Source: an uncultured Eggerthella sp.
GTDB lineage: Bacteria; Actinomycetota; Coriobacteriia; Coriobacteriales; Eggerthellaceae
DNA: 45,529 bases
Direction of reading: 5' to 3'
Assembly: GCA_900547965.1 (NCBI GenBank)
Contig: URJE01000004.1
Location: 1 to 45,529 of the forward strand
Shown here: positions 41,714 through 45,529 of the stretch, piece by piece
Position numbering within the stretch: the stretch's first letter is position 1
Layout of the letters: every line of letters starts with the position of its first letter
Program-made: the position numbers and the translations under genes
The notes under the pieces: model-generated
Database searches by the model: none
The model's input: only the letters and a program-made list of their open reading frames with translations
What the model was told of the DNA's origin: nothing

Positions 41714-41719
41714 AGTATA
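41714..41719 (-). promoter_or_regulatory. extended -10 box of trpS
   Basis: TATACT on the minus strand, preceded by TGG, forms an extended -10 element about 76 bases before the trpS start codon. No -35 box is evident. Confidence 0.5.
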
Positions 41720-41774
41720 CCATTGCTTATCTTCCGCATAGACTATTGCCCTTCCGTCCCCTACACTGAAAGGC

Positions 41775-43013
41775 ATGACTATCTCAACTTTTAATACGCT
41801 TGGCTTGTCCAAGCCCTCATTGGAAGCCATCGAGAATCTTGGCTTCACCGAACCCACCCCTGTACAGGCACTTTCCATTCCGCCGGGAATCGAAGGAAAA
41901 GACATCCTGGCTGCTGCGCAAACAGGAACAGGGAAGACACTCGCCTATCTGCTTCCCATCTTCGACCAAATGGTGCGCCATTTCGGCTCAAAGCGTCCCA
42001 AAAAGGGTCCCTATGCATTGGTTTTGGCGCCGACGCGTGAGTTGGCTCAGCAAATTTCCGAATGCGCGAGCACTATTGCGCAGACCACCAAGTTCCGCAC
42101 GCTTACCGTAATCGGCGGCAAGAAATACTCCACCCAGGTCGAAAAGCTCAAAAAGGGATGCGATGTGCTTATTGCCACTCCTGGACGTTTGCTTGACTTG
42201 GCACAACAAGGGCTTCTTTCCCTGGAAAACATCCACTATCTGGTGCTAGACGAAGTCGACCGCATGATGGACATGGGTTTCTGGCCCCCTGTGAATTCCA
42301 TCGTGCGCATGACCCCGAAAGAACGCCAAACTTTCTTATTCAGCGCCACTTTGACGCCGGACGTTCAGGCAAAAGCAAAGCTTGTACAGACGGAACCGGA
42401 GGTCGTCGAGATCGCTCACAAGGGCGAAACCGCCGATACGGTAAACGAGTACCTGCTACCCGTTTCCGAGCGCCAGAAACAGGATCTCCTTGTCGCCTTG
42501 CTCAAAGAGCAAGGGGCGGAACGCGTCATCGTGTTCACCCGCACCAAGCAATCTGCAGATTCGTGCGCCACGCGCCTGAAAGACGCAGGAGTAAAAGCCG
42601 ACAGCATCCACGCAGACAAGCACCAAGGCAAACGCGACCGTGCGCTAAAGAACTTCCGCGAAGGCAAGATCGATGTTCTGGTTGCTACCGATGTCCTAGC
42701 GCGCGGCATCGATATCACCGATGTGAGCTATGTCGTCAACCTCACTGTGCCCGACTCCCCCGAGGACTACATCCATCGAATCGGACGCACAGGCCGCGCA
42801 GGCGAATCGGGTGCTGCCTACACGTTCCTTTCCCCAGATCAGCTCCTTGATTTGCGCGAAATCGAATACCACACGCAGCATCTGCTCGAAACTCACGACG
42901 TCGAAGGCTTTGAGTACGCCGACGATCGCCTTATCCCCAACCCCAAGCGTCCCACCAAGCGCCCATCGCGCACTGGCAGGGGTCGCAGGAGACCATCACT
43001 CCGTAGACGCTAA
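41775..43013 (+). CDS. DEAD-box family RNA helicase with a DEVD motif
   Basis: A 412-residue ATP-dependent RNA helicase with the nine usual motifs: FTEPTPVQ (Q motif), AAQTGTGKT (I), APTRELAQQ (Ia), ATPGRLLD (Ib), LVLDEVDRMMD (II), FSATL (III), VIVFTRT (IV), ATDVLARGIDI (V) and HRIGRTGRAG (VI). Motif II reads DEVD instead of DEAD. The protein ends in a short basic tail (RPTKRPSRTGRGRRRPSLRRR), likely for RNA binding, but lacks the RRM domain of DbpA or CsdA. GAAAGG precedes the ATG. It diverges from trpS with a 136-base gap. Probable roles are ribosome assembly or RNA turnover; the closest type is RhlE. Confidence 0.95.
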   Translation: MTISTFNTLGLSKPSLEAIENLGFTEPTPVQALSIPPGIEGKDILAAAQTGTGKTLAYLLPIFDQMVRHFGSKRPKKGPYALVLAPTRELAQQISECASTIAQTTKFRTLTVIGGKKYSTQVEKLKKGCDVLIATPGRLLDLAQQGLLSLENIHYLVLDEVDRMMDMGFWPPVNSIVRMTPKERQTFLFSATLTPDVQAKAKLVQTEPEVVEIAHKGETADTVNEYLLPVSERQKQDLLVALLKEQGAERVIVFTRTKQSADSCATRLKDAGVKADSIHADKHQGKRDRALKNFREGKIDVLVATDVLARGIDITDVSYVVNLTVPDSPEDYIHRIGRTGRAGESGAAYTFLSPDQLLDLREIEYHTQHLLETHDVEGFEYADDRLIPNPKRPTKRPSRTGRGRRRPSLRRR

Positions 43014-43065
43014 TCCATCGTTTACGCTGATAGGGATTGAGTTAAAACTTTTTTCAAAAAAGATG

Positions 43066-43093
43066 TTGCACCGATTTCCAAGATGCGTATAAT
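43066..43093 (+). promoter_or_regulatory. promoter of tRNA-Asn
   Basis: TTGCAC (43066-43071) and a perfect TATAAT (43088-43093) are 16 bases apart, about 32 bases before the tRNA. Confidence 0.8.
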
Positions 43094-43124
43094 AAATTCC
43101 TGCGTCACGAAGAACGCACCGAAT

Positions 43125-43199
43125 TCCTCGGTAGCTCAACGGCAGAGCATCCGGCTGTTAACCGGAGGGTTGTAGGTTCGAATCCTACCCGGGGAGCCA
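43125..43199 (+). tRNA. tRNA-Asn (GTT)
   Basis: Acceptor TCCTCGG/CCGGGGA, D stem GCTC/GAGC, anticodon stem CCGG with loop CTGTTAA, and a T arm GGTTCGAATCC. The anticodon GTT reads asparagine codons. CCA is encoded. It stands alone with its own promoter and terminator. Confidence 0.97.
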
Positions 43200-43207
43200 G
43201 AATTTCA

Positions 43208-43235
43208 AAGATCCGCTTGATGCGGATCTTTTTTT
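43208..43235 (+). terminator. terminator of tRNA-Asn
   Basis: A perfect 9-bp stem (43208-43216 with 43222-43230) with a 5-base loop, followed by T, begins 9 bases after the tRNA. Confidence 0.93.
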
Positions 43236-43381
43236 ATTCCTGTTGCTCACCCTTCGGGTTATACGCAGAAACGGACACATTTTCTACCTATAACCCCACC
43301 CTTCCCTAATTACTCAAGCCTGCCAACACCAAGAACCACGCTATAGTTACCTCACCGCCGCAACTTACCGAAAGGCAACCT

Positions 43382-43846
43382 ATGATCAACATCCTCTTCG
43401 TTTGCCATGGCAATATCTGCCGATCGCCCATGGCTGAATTCGTCATGAAAGAGCGCGTGCTCCAAGCAGGACTCGAAAATGCCATTTACGTGGAATCAGC
43501 AGCGATGCATCGCGACGAAATCGGCAGCGACGTTCACTGCGGAACGAAGGAAATCCTCGATCGATACGGCATTCCTTACGAACACCGCGCAGCACGTTTA
43601 GCAACCTCTGCCGATTATGATAAATTCGACTATCTCGTGGGCATGGACCGCTACAACATGCGTGACATGATGCGTCTCTACCACAACGATCCCGAAGGAA
43701 AACTAAGCCTTCTGATGGAATGGGTGGGCACTTCTCGAGACGTTGCAGACCCATGGTATACCGGCGATTTCGACACAACCTATGAAGATGTCGATGCAGG
43801 CTGCGTTGCTTTAATAGAGCACCTTAAGCGAATCCTGGATCGCTGA
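43382..43846 (+). CDS. low-molecular-weight protein-tyrosine phosphatase
   Basis: A 154-residue phosphatase of the low-molecular-weight class. The CX5R active site is near the start (FVCHGNICRSPMAE), and the acid loop DPWYTGDFDTTYEDV carries the general acid. HRAARLATSADYDKFDYLVGMDRYNMRDM is the standard middle. Such enzymes remove phosphate from tyrosine of proteins, often kinases that govern polysaccharide export, but no partner kinase is seen in this window. AAAGG precedes the ATG. The stop codon is 2 bases from the next small gene, so it forms a unit with it. No signal peptide is visible. Confidence 0.96.
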   Translation: MINILFVCHGNICRSPMAEFVMKERVLQAGLENAIYVESAAMHRDEIGSDVHCGTKEILDRYGIPYEHRAARLATSADYDKFDYLVGMDRYNMRDMMRLYHNDPEGKLSLLMEWVGTSRDVADPWYTGDFDTTYEDVDAGCVALIEHLKRILDR

Positions 43847-43848
43847 TC

Positions 43849-44082
43849 ATGGACAACGAATTCCAAAAAAGATGGGAACGTATCCAGCAGGCCCTCGCAA
43901 CCGAGCTCTCCGGCGAGGTGAAACCGCGCGTTTCAAGCGGGCGGACCTTATTCGGAATCAAAAGCGAAGGCGAAACTAAGATGGATGAGTTCGCCAGACA
44001 GATCGAAGAGGAATACGCTGCGAAGCGGCGATCGGAAAAAGAAACCCTATCGCAAAACAAGAACACTTATTCGGAAGAATAA
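43849..44082 (+). CDS. small charged protein of unknown function
   Basis: A 77-residue hydrophilic protein that I do not recognise. It is rich in Glu, Lys and Arg, with a probable helix at the start (FQKRWERIQQALATELSGE) and another at the end (KMDEFARQIEEEYAAKRRSEKETL). No cysteine, signal peptide or membrane segment is present. The start lies 2 bases after the phosphatase stop and the frame has no rival on the other strand, so it is probably real and cotranslated. The ribosome site is weak (AATCCTGGATC region), which fits coupling. The role is unknown; it may bind the phosphatase or the next protein. Confidence 0.65.
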   Translation: MDNEFQKRWERIQQALATELSGEVKPRVSSGRTLFGIKSEGETKMDEFARQIEEEYAAKRRSEKETLSQNKNTYSEE

Positions 44083-44135
44083 GAAGAGGCCCCCGACACG
44101 TTATTATGATCTCATGGGGGAATGAGGGGGTTATC

Positions 44136-45428
44136 ATGTACAGTCCGTTTCGCAATGAACAGGGCCGGCCTAAGAGCCTTGACGAAGTGACCTATGCCGA
44201 CCTCGCACAATTGAAGGATCTCGAAGAAGGATTCGCGCTTGAATTCAAGCGCACGTGGAACGAAAACGTGCGCACAAAGATCCCTAAGATCATTGCCTCG
44301 TTCGCCAATTCCCATGGCGGTTGGCTTGTCATCGGCATCACCGACGATGACAAAACAGTATGCCCCGTGTCAAAGCAGTCAGCCGATTTCTCTCAAATAT
44401 TCGGCGAGCTGTGCCGCCATCACGTATCGCCTACCCCGCGCTTCGACACGCGCTTTATCGCCGATCCCGCAAACCCCAAACAAGGCGCTGTAGTGGTTCA
44501 GGTACACGAAGGCGATTTCCCGCCCTATGTTGCCGACGGCATCGTCGAGATACGCGAAGGGTCAACCTCAGGCCCCGCACTCGGCTCGGCACTGGTGGAG
44601 CTCTACAGCAAGGCAACTAAACGCAAACAGGAAATCCGCGAGTTCTGCCAACGCACCGTATGGTATCCAGCGGATACCCCATGCACCTCGCAGGACAGCG
44701 CCGCCTCTGAGGCCCCCCTGCCCTTGTTTAGCCTGTACTTATACCGAATGGGCACTCGCACCGCTGATACGCCCTCTAGAGCAGCTCAGGAAAGCCATGT
44801 CGTTGCTATGAGATCAGCTTTTACGCAACAAGGAATGAGCTGCCATGTCCAGCATGCGCACGATTCGTTGATATTCCGAACATCCAAGGGCATCCCAGGA
44901 AGCTCCGTCCATTCAGCCATCGAGCTGTTCCCCGATGAATCAATGAAGCTCACGGTACCCAGTGTGATGCTCGACCCCTACATGCAGGAAGAGGCTCTTT
45001 GCCAGATTTCGGCACTCGGAATTGAGGTTCCCGCCAACGCATTGTTCATCGGCGCTACCGAAACGCTGCGCCGCGTTACCCGCATGGCATCGCTGCTCGA
45101 CCGCTACGTACGACTGCGGGCCATAAGCTGGACCAATTACGCCGTGGCCTACGAACTGGAGAACATGGCCGGCGTAATGCTCTGGTCGGAGACGGAAACT
45201 TACGCGCGCTATATCAGCAAGCACGGCATGCTGTTCTGCGGAACAACCGATTGCCGAAGCCGCATTCGTTATCTTGACGACGGTATCCACGGTTCGTTCC
45301 GAGCCCGCCAATTCGCTGGCAGCCATTTCTTTGAAGCGTGCGGGCTGCCCTTGGGTTCGCCCAGCGAAGAGGATAACGAATTGGTGGACGCCTTGCTTCG
45401 CGGAGAAAGGGCAAGCATGGGGCAATAG
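44136..45428 (+). CDS. AlbA_2/Schlafen-type ATP-binding protein
   Basis: The N-terminal part (about 20-150) matches the AlbA_2 (Schlafen-like, divergent AAA_4) domain: EEGFALEFKRTWNENVRTKIPKIIASFANSHGGWLVIGITDDDKTV, then FPPYVADGIVEIREGSTS. Such domains are found in predicted regulators and defence-related proteins; ATP or nucleic acid binding is suggested but rarely shown. The remaining 270 residues (about 155-430) are not recognised. They contain HSAIELFPDESMKLTVPSVMLDPYMQEEAL and TRMASLLDRYVRLRAISW. The ATG at 44136 follows GAGGGGG; the frame opens 10 codons earlier at 44106. The gene follows the small protein by 53 bases. It differs from Schlafen nucleases, since no nuclease motif is evident. 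Confidence 0.82.
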   Translation: MYSPFRNEQGRPKSLDEVTYADLAQLKDLEEGFALEFKRTWNENVRTKIPKIIASFANSHGGWLVIGITDDDKTVCPVSKQSADFSQIFGELCRHHVSPTPRFDTRFIADPANPKQGAVVVQVHEGDFPPYVADGIVEIREGSTSGPALGSALVELYSKATKRKQEIREFCQRTVWYPADTPCTSQDSAASEAPLPLFSLYLYRMGTRTADTPSRAAQESHVVAMRSAFTQQGMSCHVQHAHDSLIFRTSKGIPGSSVHSAIELFPDESMKLTVPSVMLDPYMQEEALCQISALGIEVPANALFIGATETLRRVTRMASLLDRYVRLRAISWTNYAVAYELENMAGVMLWSETETYARYISKHGMLFCGTTDCRSRIRYLDDGIHGSFRARQFAGSHFFEACGLPLGSPSEEDNELVDALLRGERASMGQ

Positions 45429-45529
45429 GGCCCCGGAAACGCCAAACCAACCAAAGGCCGCCTCTTTTTAGGCTCAAGCCCACCCGAATACCGCATTTGC
45501 CGCACTCAGAGCAGCAAGAAACGCCACAT
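45429..45529. other. short non-coding end of window
   Basis: About 100 bases after the AlbA_2 gene. GGCCGCCTCTTTTTAGGCT may be part of a weak terminator, but no clean stem is found. Nothing else is recognised. Confidence 0.3.

Noticed and set aside
41639..41774. T-box or tryptophan riboswitch before trpS
   Set aside because: The gap is only 136 bases, and neither a T-box sequence nor an antiterminator-like pair of stems is visible.
1..45529. CRISPR array, insertion sequence or prophage
   Set aside because: No spaced direct repeats, transposase or integrase frames, or terminal inverted repeats were found. The two 23-base copies near 39-40 kb are too few and too far apart.

Overview
The window reads as ordinary bacterial chromosome, most likely from an anaerobic actinobacterium of the class Coriobacteriia, probably near Eggerthellaceae. 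That placement is an inference. It rests on a GC content that looks mid-50s, dense minus-strand housekeeping operons, and an acyl-CoA dehydrogenase/FixABCX/MFS locus of a kind I associate with that group. No phage, insertion sequence or CRISPR array is visible. Almost everything from 1 to about 37.3 kb lies on the minus strand; most of the rest lies on the plus strand.

Layout, left to right. (1) 1-4.2 kb: a DNA uptake/processing and RNA-surveillance set, rnhB-yraN-comM-dprA (transcribed right to left), behind rplS, which has a strong promoter, a hairpin leader and a terminator. (2) 4.3-8.3 kb: a de novo NAD operon, nadA-nadB-nadC-niaR, with a palindrome over the -35 box of its promoter. (3) 8.4-9.5 kb: azlCD branched-chain amino acid exporter. 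(4) 9.7-15.8 kb: dgt, a zinc-ribbon coiled-coil protein, a Nif3-like protein, a PHP phosphatase, a cysteine desulfurase, rpe and ogt. (5) 15.8-29.6 kb: a long housekeeping run: gpsA, plsY, der, trmB, ispH, plsC, cmk, aroA, tyrA, rluB, scpB, scpA, trmL and an ABC-F ATPase. Many genes overlap by 1-4 bases and are probably translationally coupled. (6) 29.8-39.0 kb: the accessory locus: a LysR regulator, an MFS transporter, fixX, fixC, fixB, fixA, a CaiA-like acyl-CoA dehydrogenase and, divergently, a second acyl-CoA dehydrogenase. (7) 39.0-45.5 kb: an unrecognised four-helix membrane protein with a structured leader, tRNA(CAT), trpS, a DEAD-box (DEVD) helicase, tRNA-Asn, a low-molecular-weight phosphatase, a small charged protein and an AlbA_2/Schlafen-type protein.

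The most interesting part is region 6. It looks like a self-contained module for moving electrons to or from two CoA-thioester substrates, as in the cai/fix carnitine system, but with an MFS carrier and no CoA ligase, CoA transferase or hydratase nearby. The two dehydrogenases appear to carry the catalytic glutamate at different places in the fold. They sit either side of a 514-base A/T-rich region in which the same ten-base motif precedes a TAAACT box on each strand.

Two genes, comM and niaR, are interrupted by one-base frameshifts inside G homopolymers. Sequencing error is the simplest explanation, but real slippage would matter, because niaR is the likely regulator of the operon that contains it.
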